Assembly: GCA_013154385.1 (NCBI GenBank)
Contig: JAADCO010000119.1
Location: forward strand, 1 to 20,844
Origin: Thermodesulfobacteriota bacterium
Lineage (GTDB): Bacteria; Desulfobacterota; Thermodesulfobacteria; Thermodesulfobacteriales; Thermodesulfatatoraceae
Reading direction: 5' to 3'
DNA length: 20,844 bases
A program made the position numbers and the translations under genes. The notes beneath the pieces were generated by a model that saw only the letters and a list, made by a program, of their open reading frames with translations, ran no database searches and was not told the DNA's origin. Shown piece by piece: positions 6,874 through 14,280 of the stretch (the stretch's first letter is position 1; the number at the start of each line of letters is the position of its first letter).

Positions 6874-8271
6874 CTACTTTCCCAAACAAAAACTGCTGAA
6901 GATGCGGTCGAGGAGGTCCTCGGTGGTGGCCTCGCCGGTGATCTCTCCCAGATGGTTCAGGGCGTCTCGCAGGTCCACGGCCACGAGCTCCGGGAGCACG
7001 TTGGGGGAGCGCAGATTGTTGAGGGCCTGTCTCACCGCCTGGGCCGCCTTTTCCAGCGCGGCTTTCTGGCGCAGGTTCGGGGCCACGAGGGCGCCGGAGA
7101 CTTCCTGTTGGCCCACCACGATTTCGAAGATGGCCTCGGCCAGGGATTCCAACCCGTGCCCCTCCTTGGCGGAGATGAAGACCTTGCGCGCTTCGGGGAA
7201 GACCTCGCGCCAAAGGTTGAGCGTCTCCTCGGAGGCGACGTCTATCTTGTTCACCGCCACCAGATGCGGCCGGTCCCGGATCTCGTCGTAGAGCCGGAAG
7301 TCCTCGGCGGTGGGCTCCTCGGTCCCGTCCACCACCAGGATGACGATGTCCGCCTGGGCGATCTTTTCTCTGGCCCGTTTCACCCCGATCTCTTCCACCA
7401 GGTCCTCCGTGTCGCGCAGCCCCGCGGTGTCGATGAGGCGCACGGGAAGGCCTTTGATCGTGGCCATCTCTTCGATCACGTCCCTCGTCGTGCCGGGAAT
7501 GGGGGTGACGATGGCCCTTTCCTCCATGAGCAGGGCGTTGAGAAGGCTCGACTTGCCGACGTTGGGGCGTCCGGCGATGACCACGGCGATGCCCTCCCGG
7601 AAGAGGCGCCCGCGCTGATACTGGCGCAGGAGATCCTCAAGCGGTTTGAGGACTTCCCTTTCGAGCTGGGTGGCCAGCTCGTAGTGCGAGATCAGCTCCA
7701 CGTCTTCGTCGGGGAAGTCCACCGCCACCTCCACCACGGCCAGGGCGGAGAGGAGGGCCTCTCTCACCGGGGCCAGCCTTTGACTGAGGGCCCCCCGGAG
7801 CTGGTTGAGGGCCAGACGCAGGGCCTCTTCGGAGCGGGCGTTTACCAGATCCTGGATGGCCTCGGCCTGGGCGAGGTCTATGCGTCCGTTGAGAAAGGCC
7901 CGGCGGGTGAACTCTCCGGGCTCGGCGAGCCTTGCGCCTTCGCGCAGGATCAGCTCAAGGATCTTGGTGAGCACGAAATAGCCGCTGTGGCCGTATATCT
8001 CAAGCACGTCTTCGCGGGTGTACGTGTGCGGGGCGCGCATGAGGGTCACGAGGACCTCGTCAATGACCTCTCCTGACTGCGGGTCCTGGATGTAGCCGTA
8101 ATAGAGGCGATGGCTCTGGATCTCGCGGATCTCTTTCTTGGGCTTGAAAAGCCGCCGGAAGAGGTGCTCACAGAGGGCACCGCTTACCTTGATCACCCCG
8201 ATGGCCCCCGGACCGACGGGGGTGGCGATGGCCGCAATGGTGGCCTCGGTATAGGCCAGAGAGTCCTTCAT
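6874..8271 (-). CDS. mnmE: tRNA modification GTPase MnmE (TrmE)
   Basis: MnmE works with MnmG to install the cmnm5 group on U34 of several tRNAs. The 465-residue protein has the N-terminal folate-binding domain (1-about 120, with IATPVGPGAIGVIKVSG), a helical domain, and an inserted G domain: GRPNVGKS (234-241), GTTRD (260-264), DTAG (281-284) and NKID (341-344). It ends in FCLGK with the conserved Cys462 (FCIGK in most homologues). Its ATG overlaps the stop of jag (ATGA), a sign of coupled translation. The yidC-jag-mnmE order is the classical one. Full length, no defects. Confidence 0.98.
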   Translation of the reverse strand: MKDSLAYTEATIAAIATPVGPGAIGVIKVSGALCEHLFRRLFKPKKEIREIQSHRLYYGYIQDPQSGEVIDEVLVTLMRAPHTYTREDVLEIYGHSGYFVLTKILELILREGARLAEPGEFTRRAFLNGRIDLAQAEAIQDLVNARSEEALRLALNQLRGALSQRLAPVREALLSALAVVEVAVDFPDEDVELISHYELATQLEREVLKPLEDLLRQYQRGRLFREGIAVVIAGRPNVGKSSLLNALLMEERAIVTPIPGTTRDVIEEMATIKGLPVRLIDTAGLRDTEDLVEEIGVKRAREKIAQADIVILVVDGTEEPTAEDFRLYDEIRDRPHLVAVNKIDVASEETLNLWREVFPEARKVFISAKEGHGLESLAEAIFEIVVGQQEVSGALVAPNLRQKAALEKAAQAVRQALNNLRSPNVLPELVAVDLRDALNHLGEITGEATTEDLLDRIFSSFCLGK

Positions 8272-8918
8272 CGGCGCCGGCTACGGCGTTTCTGCGGATA
8301 GATTACCACCCGTCGCGAGTCACCGTGCCCCTTGCTCCTGGTCTCCACCCCGGGGATCTCCTTGATGGTCAGATGGACGAGGCGCCTTTCGTGCGAGGGC
8401 ATGGGGCGCAATTCTACCGGGCGGCCGGTCTTCCGCGCCTTCTCCGCGGCTTTGCGCGCCATTTCGCGCAGGCGCTCCTCCTGCTGCGCCCGAAAACCCT
8501 GGATGTCGAGCTCCACCTTCGGCCCGACTCCCAACCGCCGGGCCACGATCTTGTTGACCAGATATTGCAGCGCGTTTAGGGGAAGACCGCCTTTGTCCAC
8601 CAGGAGCTCGGTGTCCTCGCCGTTTAGTTCTATCTGGATCTTTCCGTCCTTGGTTTCCAGGTTGAAGGAGAGGTCGAGCCCCGCGGCCTCGATGATCTCG
8701 CGCAGGACCTTTTCGGCCTCCTGCGCGCGCCGGGAGAGGGCCACCTCCCCCTTGAGACGGGCCCGGATGCGGGCCTTCTTGGCTCCTATACCGAAGAGTC
8801 CGGTTGATCCGTGAGTGATGATCTCGATCTCCAAATCTTCCGGGGTGACCTGAAAGAATTTGCACGCTTCCTCAATGGCTTGATCGATGTTTTTGCCTTC
8901 AAATTCCTCGGCTCTCAT
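8268..8918 (-). CDS. jag: Jag/KhpB RNA-binding protein (Jag-N, KH, R3H)
   Basis: 216 residues: a Jag-N domain (1-about 52, with ITHGSTGLFGIGAKKARI), a KH domain (about 84-145) and an R3H domain (about 147-209, Arg178-x3-His182). Jag/KhpB is a cytoplasmic RNA-binding protein, usually encoded after yidC and linked to cell-envelope and cell-division control in Firmicutes. In the KH loop, where homologues have GKRG before the QTLxALQYL helix, this one has DKGG (108-111) before LPLNALQYL, so the usual GxxG RNA-binding loop is altered. The tail is very basic (KRRSRRR). Both ends are ATGA overlaps, with yidC upstream and mnmE downstream. Confidence 0.93.
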   Translation of the reverse strand: MRAEEFEGKNIDQAIEEACKFFQVTPEDLEIEIITHGSTGLFGIGAKKARIRARLKGEVALSRRAQEAEKVLREIIEAAGLDLSFNLETKDGKIQIELNGEDTELLVDKGGLPLNALQYLVNKIVARRLGVGPKVELDIQGFRAQQEERLREMARKAAEKARKTGRPVELRPMPSHERRLVHLTIKEIPGVETRSKGHGDSRRVVIYPQKRRSRRR

Positions 8919-10573
8919 CTCTTACTCCGTTCTAACATTTTATTGGTTATCAACTGCTGGATGATGGAAAGAACGTTGTTCGTCAACCAATATAACACCA
9001 AACCCGAAGGGAAATTGATAAAAAGTATGGTGAAAACCACCGGCATGAGGAGCATCATCTTCTCTTGGGTCGGATCGAGAGAAGTGGGAGAGAGTTTCTG
9101 CTGGATGTACATGGAGATACCCATGAGAATGGTGAGCACGGGGATGCCGTCCAGATAGGGAATGTGGATTCCGATGGGCAGACGATCCGGAGCCGAAAGG
9201 TCTTTGATCCATCCGAAGAAGGGGGCGTGACGAAGTTCGATGGCCATGAGCAAGACTTTATACAGAGCGAAGAAGACGGGGATCTGGATGATCATGGGCA
9301 GACAACCCATGAACGGGTTGACCTTGTAAGTCTTGTAGAGACGCATCAGCTCTTCGTTGAGTTTGGCTTTGTCGTCCCCGTACTTTTCTTTGAGCTTCAT
9401 GATGATGGGCTGAAGCTCGCGCATCTTCTGCATGCTCTTGTAGCTGAGATGGTTGAGGGGCCAGAAGATGATGCGGATGAGCGCCGTGAGAAGGATGATG
9501 GCTACCCCGTAGTTGTGGACGTACTTGTAGAAGAAGCGCAGGCAATAGAGGAGCGGTTTGGCTATGGGGTCGAAGAAACCGAAGTTGACGGCTTTGGCCA
9601 GGTTGTAGCCCGTGGACTTGAGGATCTCCAGGTCCTTGGGGCCGAAGTAGAGCTTGAGTTCGAGTTCCTGGGTCTCGCCCGGGGCGAGGACGAATTCCGG
9701 GCTCCAGAGGATCACTTCCTCGGCCTTTTCGTTCAGGCGCCGGAAGGTGGCCCGCCAGGCCTCACCCTTCGGCGGGATCATGGCCACCAGGAAGTAGGGG
9801 TCTCCGTAGCCCACCCAGTCGAGTTCGCCCGTGTATTCCGCAAAGCTTCCGGGCTTCTTGAGCTTCACTTCCTCGTAGTTTCCTTCGTGGCAATAGGCCG
9901 GCCCGCGGAAGATGTAGCGCCGGTCCAGCTTGGCCACGGGTTCGGAGACCAGGCGGAAGAGCAGTCGGTCGGTGATCTGGCTCTCTCCCGGGTTCTTCAC
10001 CCGGACCTTGAGCCCCATGAGATAGAGCCCATCGGTGAAGTCGAAGTCCTTTTCTATGGTAAGCGGCTCCCGGACCAGGGGCTCGAAGAAGAGCTCACCC
10101 TGGGTCCCGTTGTCGAGCTTGAGGGAGTCCTTGTCCGCGCGATAGGGGGAGATGGCAAGCCCCGGGGCCCGGGTCGGATAGATCTCGATGGGCAGCCCCA
10201 GCTTGGGGGAGGAGACGAGCTCCACCGGAGGGGAATCCGGGTCAATGGTTTGGCGATACTTGCTCAGGGTGAAGCTCTTGAACCGCGCCCCGGCTTCGGT
10301 GAAAAGCGCCCGGTAGAGGCTCGTTTCCACGGGGATGTCCCGCACCCGCGTGGTGTAGGTGATCTTCTGGGCGGGGACCATCTCCTCGACCGTGGGAGAG
10401 GTTTCCTTGGCCTTCTCCTGGGGAGCGGAGGCCACCTGTTGCTGCTGGGGTGTCTGGACCGCCTGCTGGGCAGGGGTGGGGTTCTTTTTCTGCTGCGCGG
10501 ACATGAAGAAGTGGAAACCGATGATCACCAACGTGGAGAGAACGACGGCCAGGATGACGTTTCTGAATTCCAT
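8915..10573 (-). CDS. yidC: Membrane protein insertase YidC
   Basis: YidC inserts and folds inner-membrane proteins, alone or with SecYEG. The 552-residue protein has an N-terminal anchor (about 5-24), a Gln/Pro-rich linker (28-60), a large periplasmic domain (about 70-315) and a C-terminal five-helix insertase core. The core begins near FGFFDPIAKPLLYCLRFFY; the groove Arg is Arg367 in LIRIIFWPL, followed by the cytoplasmic coiled hairpin (QKMRELQPIIMKLKEKYGDD region), VNPFMGCLPMIIQIPVFFALY (418-438) and FINFPSGLVLYWLTNN (518-533). The periplasmic domain marks a Gram-negative type. Start ATG 10573 has AAGGAG 8 bases upstream, overlapping the yidD stop. Confidence 0.97.
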   Translation of the reverse strand: MEFRNVILAVVLSTLVIIGFHFFMSAQQKKNPTPAQQAVQTPQQQQVASAPQEKAKETSPTVEEMVPAQKITYTTRVRDIPVETSLYRALFTEAGARFKSFTLSKYRQTIDPDSPPVELVSSPKLGLPIEIYPTRAPGLAISPYRADKDSLKLDNGTQGELFFEPLVREPLTIEKDFDFTDGLYLMGLKVRVKNPGESQITDRLLFRLVSEPVAKLDRRYIFRGPAYCHEGNYEEVKLKKPGSFAEYTGELDWVGYGDPYFLVAMIPPKGEAWRATFRRLNEKAEEVILWSPEFVLAPGETQELELKLYFGPKDLEILKSTGYNLAKAVNFGFFDPIAKPLLYCLRFFYKYVHNYGVAIILLTALIRIIFWPLNHLSYKSMQKMRELQPIIMKLKEKYGDDKAKLNEELMRLYKTYKVNPFMGCLPMIIQIPVFFALYKVLLMAIELRHAPFFGWIKDLSAPDRLPIGIHIPYLDGIPVLTILMGISMYIQQKLSPTSLDPTQEKMMLLMPVVFTILFINFPSGLVLYWLTNNVLSIIQQLITNKMLERSKR

Positions 10574-10576
10574 AGT

Positions 10577-10843
10577 TTACTCCTTGTCTTGCCGGGAATG
10601 AGGCGTGCGGGGATATCCGAAACGCGGGAACTCCGTGGGCACCGGATCGTAACCCCCGGGATGGAAGGGATGACAACGCAGAAGGCGCCACATCGCCAGC
10701 AATCCGCCGCGCCACGCACCGAAACGGGAGACCGCCTCTAAGGCGTATTCGCTGCAGGTTGGGTGGAAGCGGCAGCACGCCGGAAATAGAGGAGAAATCA
10801 AAAGTTGATACGTCCTAACGAGGATCAAGGCGATCTTTTTCAT
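10577..10843 (-). CDS. yidD: Membrane protein insertion efficiency factor YidD
   Basis: YidD is a small membrane-associated protein that helps insertion of YidC substrates. From ATG 10843 it has 88 residues: an amphipathic/hydrophobic N-terminus (IALILVRTYQLLISPLF), the hallmark CCRFHPTCSEYALEA and the second hallmark CHPFHPGGYDPVP. A TTG at 10852 would add three residues; neither start has a clear ribosome site, and I prefer the ATG. The gene overlaps the end of rnpA by 29 bases, so translation is probably coupled. yidC starts 3 bases after its stop. Confidence 0.94.
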   Translation of the reverse strand: MKKIALILVRTYQLLISPLFPACCRFHPTCSEYALEAVSRFGAWRGGLLAMWRLLRCHPFHPGGYDPVPTEFPRFGYPRTPHSRQDKE

Positions 10844-11192
10844 AGTTTTCAAGGATCTCTTCGAGATCGCGCACTATGTCTTCCTGGCGCTTTTCGAGAA
10901 GATCCGGCCTCGGGATGAAGATAACATCGTGCGCCGCCGGGAAAATGTCCTTGTGGCGTCTGAATATCTCCCTGAGGATCCTTTTGGCCCGGTTGCGGCG
11001 GACGGCCTTGCCAAACCTGCGAGAAACGGAAAGCCCAATCCTTCTCAGGCCGAGCTCGTTGGGCGCCAAGACCAGCTTGAGATAGGGAAGTCGAAGCCTT
11101 CGGCCCTGCTGATAGACCCTTTCGAATTCTTTGCGCCGGCGCAGTCGCTCGGCCTTCGAAAACCCTTCTCTCTTTAGACCGTGAGCCGCCAC
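10815..11192 (-). CDS. rnpA: Ribonuclease P protein component
   Basis: RnpA is the protein subunit of RNase P, which trims the 5' end of tRNA precursors. 125 residues with the basic N-terminal region (SKAERLRRRKEFERVYQQG) and the signature RIGLSVSRRFGKAVRRNRAKR (51-71, RNR motif at 66-68), then LREIFR. The start is GTG 11192, the only ATG/GTG/TTG upstream of the conserved N-terminus; AAAGG lies a few bases before it. This start lies inside rpmH, giving a 19-base out-of-frame overlap. yidD overlaps its 3' end by 29 bases. Slightly longer than E. coli RnpA at both ends. Confidence 0.95.
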   Translation of the reverse strand: MAAHGLKREGFSKAERLRRRKEFERVYQQGRRLRLPYLKLVLAPNELGLRRIGLSVSRRFGKAVRRNRAKRILREIFRRHKDIFPAAHDVIFIPRPDLLEKRQEDIVRDLEEILENYEKDRLDPR

Positions 11193-11308
11193 CGACCTTT
11201 CCGCCGCCGATTGGAGAGAATCCTCCGCCCGGAACGCGTCTTCATGCGAGCCCGAAAACCGTGCACCCTCTTCCTTTTGATCCGACTTGGTTGATAAGTG
11301 CGCTTCAT
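11174..11308 (-). CDS. rpmH: 50S ribosomal protein L34
   Basis: A 44-residue protein read on the minus strand: it begins MKRTYQPSRIKRKR, continues HGFRARMKT and ends LSNRRRKGRWRLTV. This is a clear match to bacterial L34, including the KRTxQPSxxKRKRxHGFRxRM core. ATG 11308 has TGAGGG 7 bases upstream. It is the first gene of the 12-gene minus run, preceded by the candidate promoter at 11397-11426. Its last 19 bases also encode the start of rnpA in another frame. dnaA, the frequent neighbour of rpmH, is not next to it here; the divergent neighbour is yceD. Confidence 0.97.
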   Translation of the reverse strand: MKRTYQPSRIKRKRVHGFRARMKTRSGRRILSNRRRKGRWRLTV

Positions 11309-11396
11309 CGTCTATCCCTCACTTCTTTCGAAGAATGTTTCAGCACAAACTGATGATGTTTCCCGCCTTTTTGGGCGAGGGAGCTCAAAACTTGGT

Positions 11397-11426
11397 CTAA
11401 TAACCACACCCGTTCGGGAGTGTCAA
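11397..11426 (-). promoter_or_regulatory. Candidate sigma-70-type promoter for the rpmH operon
   Basis: On the minus strand a perfect -35 TTGACA (11421-11426) is followed after 18 bases by TATTAG (11397-11402), 4 of 6 to the -10 consensus. Transcription would start near 11390 and leave a leader of about 80 bases before the rpmH ATG. The spacer is filled by an imperfect dyad (11405-11422), described separately. Confidence 0.5.
11405..11422. repeat. Imperfect 18-bp inverted repeat in the promoter spacer
   Basis: CACACCCG (11405-11412) and CGGGAGTG (11415-11422) are inverted copies matching at 7 of 8 positions, with TT between. The dyad fills the space between the -10 and -35 of the rpmH promoter candidate, a position typical of operators. 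No regulator can be named from the sequence. Confidence 0.45.
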
Positions 11427-11485
11427 TGTTTTCTTCCCCTCTTCTGGCGTGTCCGTGGGAACTGGATTAAAATAGGGCTACCCTC

Positions 11486-11502
11486 TGGCAGCTTTCCTGC
11501 CA
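11486..11502 (+). other. Stem-loop in the yceD leader
   Basis: TGGCAG, loop CTTTC, CTGCCA: a perfect 6-bp stem with a 5-base loop, 27 bases before the yceD ATG. No U tract follows on either strand, so it is not an intrinsic terminator. If transcription starts about 7 bases after the TAAAAT at 11468, the hairpin would be close to the 5' end of the mRNA and could protect it. Confidence 0.35.
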
Positions 11503-11529
11503 AATCCCGGGTTCTATGACAATCGGACG

Positions 11530-12066
11530 ATGGTGAGAGACGAACTGAAGATAAAATTCGAAGACATTCCCCCTGAAGGGCTCGACGTTTCCTTCGAAGA
11601 TCGGCACGGGGATCTGGTGCGCGACTGTTTTCCCGTACGCAAGCCCATCCGGGCCAAGGTCCATCTGGCCCGCTGGGGAACTTCGGTCAAGGTCACCGGC
11701 CGGGTGGAGACCGAACTCTCCCTGCCCTGTGACCGCTGTCTGGAGGAGTTTCCCTTTCCCGTCGAAGAGGAGATAAACGTGCTCCTTGAGCCGGTAGCCA
11801 GCGTTTCCCGGCTGAAGGAAGAGGTCTGCCTGAGTCGGGACGATCTCGACGTCATCTTCTTCGACGGGGAAACCGTAGAGGTAGACGAAGTGGTCAGGGA
11901 ACAGATCCTTCTTGCCGTTCCCATGAGGCAGCTTTGTAAGGAGGATTGCAAGGGACTCTGTCCTCAATGCGGTGAGAACCTGAACCTCAAGACTTGCGAT
12001 TGCAAGCGAGAAGTCAAGGATTCCCCCTTTGCAATTCTCAAGAAACTGGTAGTTTCTTCCCGCTAG
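11530..12066 (+). CDS. yceD: DUF177 / YceD family protein
   Basis: 178 residues, the usual length. YceD is conserved upstream of rpmF in most bacteria and has been linked to 23S rRNA/ribosome biogenesis; its exact action is unknown. Visible features are PCDRCLEEF (Cys67 and Cys70), an acidic central part, and a C-terminal cysteine cluster, CKEDCKGLCPQCG (Cys136, 140, 144, 147) followed by TCDC (Cys156, 158), suggesting metal binding. Start at ATG 11530; GTG 11533 is an alternative one codon later. The ribosome site is weak (CGGACG). rpmF follows after 21 bases, the classical pairing. Confidence 0.92.
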   Translation: MVRDELKIKFEDIPPEGLDVSFEDRHGDLVRDCFPVRKPIRAKVHLARWGTSVKVTGRVETELSLPCDRCLEEFPFPVEEEINVLLEPVASVSRLKEEVCLSRDDLDVIFFDGETVEVDEVVREQILLAVPMRQLCKEDCKGLCPQCGENLNLKTCDCKREVKDSPFAILKKLVVSSR

Positions 12067-12087
12067 TCTGCAAAGGAGGTTTAGAAG

Positions 12088-12276
12088 ATGGCGGTTCCCA
12101 AGAGGAAGAGTTCTCGTTCTCGGCGGGGCATGCGCCGGGCGCACAAGCACCTGTCAGCGCCTTCCATCTCCGTGTGTCCGCGTTGTAAATCGCCGAAGTT
12201 GCCCCATCGGATATGTCCCAGCTGCGGGACTTACCGGGGCAAGGTTTTCTTGATCACGGAGGAAGAGGAGCTTTAA
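12088..12276 (+). CDS. rpmF: 50S ribosomal protein L32
   Basis: 62 residues: MAVPKRKSSRSRRGMRRAHK at the N-terminus, then a zinc-ribbon of the four-Cys type (Cys30, Cys33, Cys43, Cys46: CPRC and CPSC) and GTYRGKVF near the end. This is the zinc-binding form of L32. A strong ribosome site AAAGGAGG lies 8 bases before ATG 12088. It sits between yceD and plsX; plsX starts 3 bases after its stop. Confidence 0.97.
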   Translation: MAVPKRKSSRSRRGMRRAHKHLSAPSISVCPRCKSPKLPHRICPSCGTYRGKVFLITEEEEL

Positions 12277-12279
12277 TCT

Positions 12280-13299
12280 GTGCCTCGGGTAGCGGTTGAT
12301 GCCATGGGGGGTGATTTTGCCCCCCAGGCCGTGGTGGAGGGGGTGTTTGAGGCACTAGAGGCCTTTTCCGACCTTACGGTCCTTCTGGTAGGACAACCCG
12401 AAAAGATCAAACCTTTCCTGAAGAGGCGGCGCGCCAAGCGTCTGGAGATCGTTCCCGCCTCGCAAGTGGTGGCCATGGACGAGGCCCCCATCGGGGCCCT
12501 GCGTTCCAAACCGGATTCCTCCATCCGCAAGGCCTTCGATCTCGTCAAGTCCGGTGAGGCCCAGGCGGTGGTGAGCGCGGGCAATTCCGGGGCCGTGGTG
12601 GCCACGGGGCTCTTCGTCCTCGGAAGGCTCGCCGGGGTCTCCCGTCCGGCCATCGCCACGGTTCTCCCCACCGTCAAGGAGAACGCCGTGCTCATCGACG
12701 CCGGCGCCAACGTGGATTGCAAGCCCCATCACCTCCTCCAGTTCGCCCACATGGGAGCGGTCTTCGCCCGGGAGATACTCTCCCGCTCCGATCCCAAGGT
12801 GGGGCTCCTTTCCATCGGGGAAGAAGGCGGCAAGGGAAACACCCTGGTCAAGCGCACCCACAAGCTCCTTTCCTCCTCCGCCCTCAACTACGTGGGAAAC
12901 ATCGAGGGGCGTGACATCTACCGCGGTGAGGTGGACGTCATCGTCTGCGACGGATTCGTGGGAAACGTCTGTCTTAAGCTTTCCGAGGGCCTGGCCGAGG
13001 CCCTCATGGCCATGATGCTCGAGGAAGTGCGTTGCAAGAGGAGCGCCCGTCTCGGCTTCATCCTGGCCCGCAACGCCCTCGGCAGTTTCAAGAGGCGCAT
13101 TGATTGGCGCGAAAGGGGAGGGGCCCCCCTCCTCGGCGTGGAAGGCGTGGTGATCATCGGTCACGGGCGTTCCGATGCGCGGGCCATCAGAAACGCCATC
13201 CGCACGGCCTGCGATTTCGTCCAGCAGGAGGTGGTCAGTCGCCTGAAGGAGGCCCTGGCCCAACTTCCTTCCCCGTCCAGCGTGGTATCCGAAAGATGA
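12280..13299 (+). CDS. plsX: Phosphate acyltransferase PlsX
   Basis: PlsX converts acyl-ACP to acyl-phosphate, the donor for PlsY in glycerol-3-phosphate acylation, the first step of phospholipid synthesis; it is a peripheral membrane enzyme. 339 residues with AVDAMGGDFAP (5-15), VVSAGNSGAVVATG, DAGANVDC, SIGEEGGKGN, CDGFVGNVCLK and, near the C-terminus, GGAPLLGVEGVVIIGHGRSD, all typical. The GTG start at 12280 is 3 bases after the rpmF stop, with GAGGAG in the end of rpmF. The stop overlaps the fabH ATG (ATGA). Confidence 0.96.
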   Translation: MPRVAVDAMGGDFAPQAVVEGVFEALEAFSDLTVLLVGQPEKIKPFLKRRRAKRLEIVPASQVVAMDEAPIGALRSKPDSSIRKAFDLVKSGEAQAVVSAGNSGAVVATGLFVLGRLAGVSRPAIATVLPTVKENAVLIDAGANVDCKPHHLLQFAHMGAVFAREILSRSDPKVGLLSIGEEGGKGNTLVKRTHKLLSSSALNYVGNIEGRDIYRGEVDVIVCDGFVGNVCLKLSEGLAEALMAMMLEEVRCKRSARLGFILARNALGSFKRRIDWRERGGAPLLGVEGVVIIGHGRSDARAIRNAIRTACDFVQQEVVSRLKEALAQLPSPSSVVSER

Positions 13300-14279
13300 A
13301 ACCAGGGGCCATGATCATCGGGACCGGTTCGGCTCTTCCCTCGCGGGTGCTCACCAACCGCGATCTGGAAGAGATGGTGGACACCTCCGACGAGTGGATC
13401 GTCCAGCGCACGGGCATCAAAGAACGCCGGATCGTCGGTCCCGGGGAATCCAACAGCAAGCTCGCGGTGGAAGCGGCGAAGAAGGCCCTGGAAGAGGCCC
13501 GCGTTTCCCCGGAGGAGCTCGACCTCATCATCGTGGGCACCCTCACCCCGGACTATCTCATGCCCTCGGTGGCGGTCCTCGTGCAGAAGGAGCTCGGGGC
13601 CGTGCGCGCCGGGGCCTTCGATCTTTCGGCCACCTGTTCCGGGTTCCTCTACGGGCTCTCCGTGGCGGATCAGTACGTCCGCGTCGCCCCGGAGCGCAAG
13701 ATCCTGGTCATCGGCAGTGAGGTGCTCTCCACCAAGGTCAACTGGGAAGACCGGACGACCTGCGTTCTCTTCGGAGACGGGGCCGGGGCCGTGGTGGTCA
13801 CGGGTTCGCGCGATGACCGGGGAGTCCTTTCCACCCATCTCCACGCCGACGGGTCCCTGTGGCATCTCCTCACCCTCAAGGGGTGCGGTTCGCTCTATCC
13901 CCCGTGCGGCAAGGAATTGCCCCGTGAGGAATACTTCATCCGCATGCAGGGGCGCGAGGTGTTCAAGAACGCCGTGAGAGCCATGGAGACCGTGGCCCTC
14001 GAGGCCCTGGAGAGTAACGGTGTCCAGCCGGAGGATCTGGCCCTGGTCATCCCGCACCAGGCCAACCGGCGCATCATCGAGGCCCTGCGCGAGCGCCTGG
14101 GGCTGCCGCCGGAAAAGGTCTTCGTCAACCTCCACAAGTACGGCAACACTTCCGCAGCCAGTATCCCCATCGCCCTGGACGAGGCCGTGCGCGAAAAGAG
14201 GCTTTCGCCCGGAGACCTGGTTCTCATGGTGGCCTTTGGCGGGGGCTTCACCTGGGCCTCGGCCCTCATCCGCTGGTAA
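13296..14279 (+). CDS. fabH: 3-oxoacyl-[acyl-carrier-protein] synthase III
   Basis: FabH condenses acetyl-CoA (or another short acyl-CoA) with malonyl-ACP to start fatty-acid synthesis. 327 residues from ATG 13296, which overlaps the plsX stop; ATG 13311 is a less likely alternative. The catalytic triad is intact: Cys114 (ATCSGF), His254 (IPHQANRR) and Asn284 (YGNTSAAS). The N-terminal TSDEWIVQRTGI and C-terminal AFGGGFTWAS motifs are present. Together with plsX it links fatty-acid initiation and phospholipid synthesis. The next gene starts one base after its stop. Confidence 0.97.
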   Translation: MKPGAMIIGTGSALPSRVLTNRDLEEMVDTSDEWIVQRTGIKERRIVGPGESNSKLAVEAAKKALEEARVSPEELDLIIVGTLTPDYLMPSVAVLVQKELGAVRAGAFDLSATCSGFLYGLSVADQYVRVAPERKILVIGSEVLSTKVNWEDRTTCVLFGDGAGAVVVTGSRDDRGVLSTHLHADGSLWHLLTLKGCGSLYPPCGKELPREEYFIRMQGREVFKNAVRAMETVALEALESNGVQPEDLALVIPHQANRRIIEALRERLGLPPEKVFVNLHKYGNTSAASIPIALDEAVREKRLSPGDLVLMVAFGGGFTWASALIRW

Positions 14280-14280
14280 G

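Larger units (their letters stand above)
11309..11529. promoter_or_regulatory. Divergent rpmH / yceD intergenic region
   Basis: This 221-base stretch is the largest non-coding gap in the window and must drive both long divergent operons. It is clearly richer in A and T than the flanking genes. On the minus strand it holds the rpmH promoter candidate at 11397-11426. On the plus strand the best -10 candidate for yceD is TAAAAT at 11468-11473, but I find no good -35 at 16-18 bases (TTCTGG at 11442 is 20 bases away), so that promoter is tentative. A stem-loop lies at 11486-11502. I see no DnaA boxes and no recognisable riboswitch. Confidence 0.6.

Noticed and set aside
6508..8076. Long open frame (522 codons) antisense to mnmE and the end of thiDN
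   Set aside because: Spans two well-supported genes on the other strand and has no recognisable domain; a shadow caused by third-position GC bias.
9065..10741. Long open frame (558 codons) antisense to yidC
   Set aside because: Shadow of the GC-rich yidC gene; composition is typical of antisense translation, with no ribosome site and no family resemblance.
11309..11529. Possible chromosomal replication origin next to rpmH
   Set aside because: rpmH often borders dnaA and oriC, but there is no dnaA here, no TTATCCACA-like boxes in the gap, and the gap is only 221 bases.
14020..14280. Upstream extension of the ThiI-like gene
   Set aside because: The frame continues into fabH, but the extension is Ser/Arg/Pro-rich shadow sequence; the ATG at 14281 starts the THUMP-like region directly after fabH.
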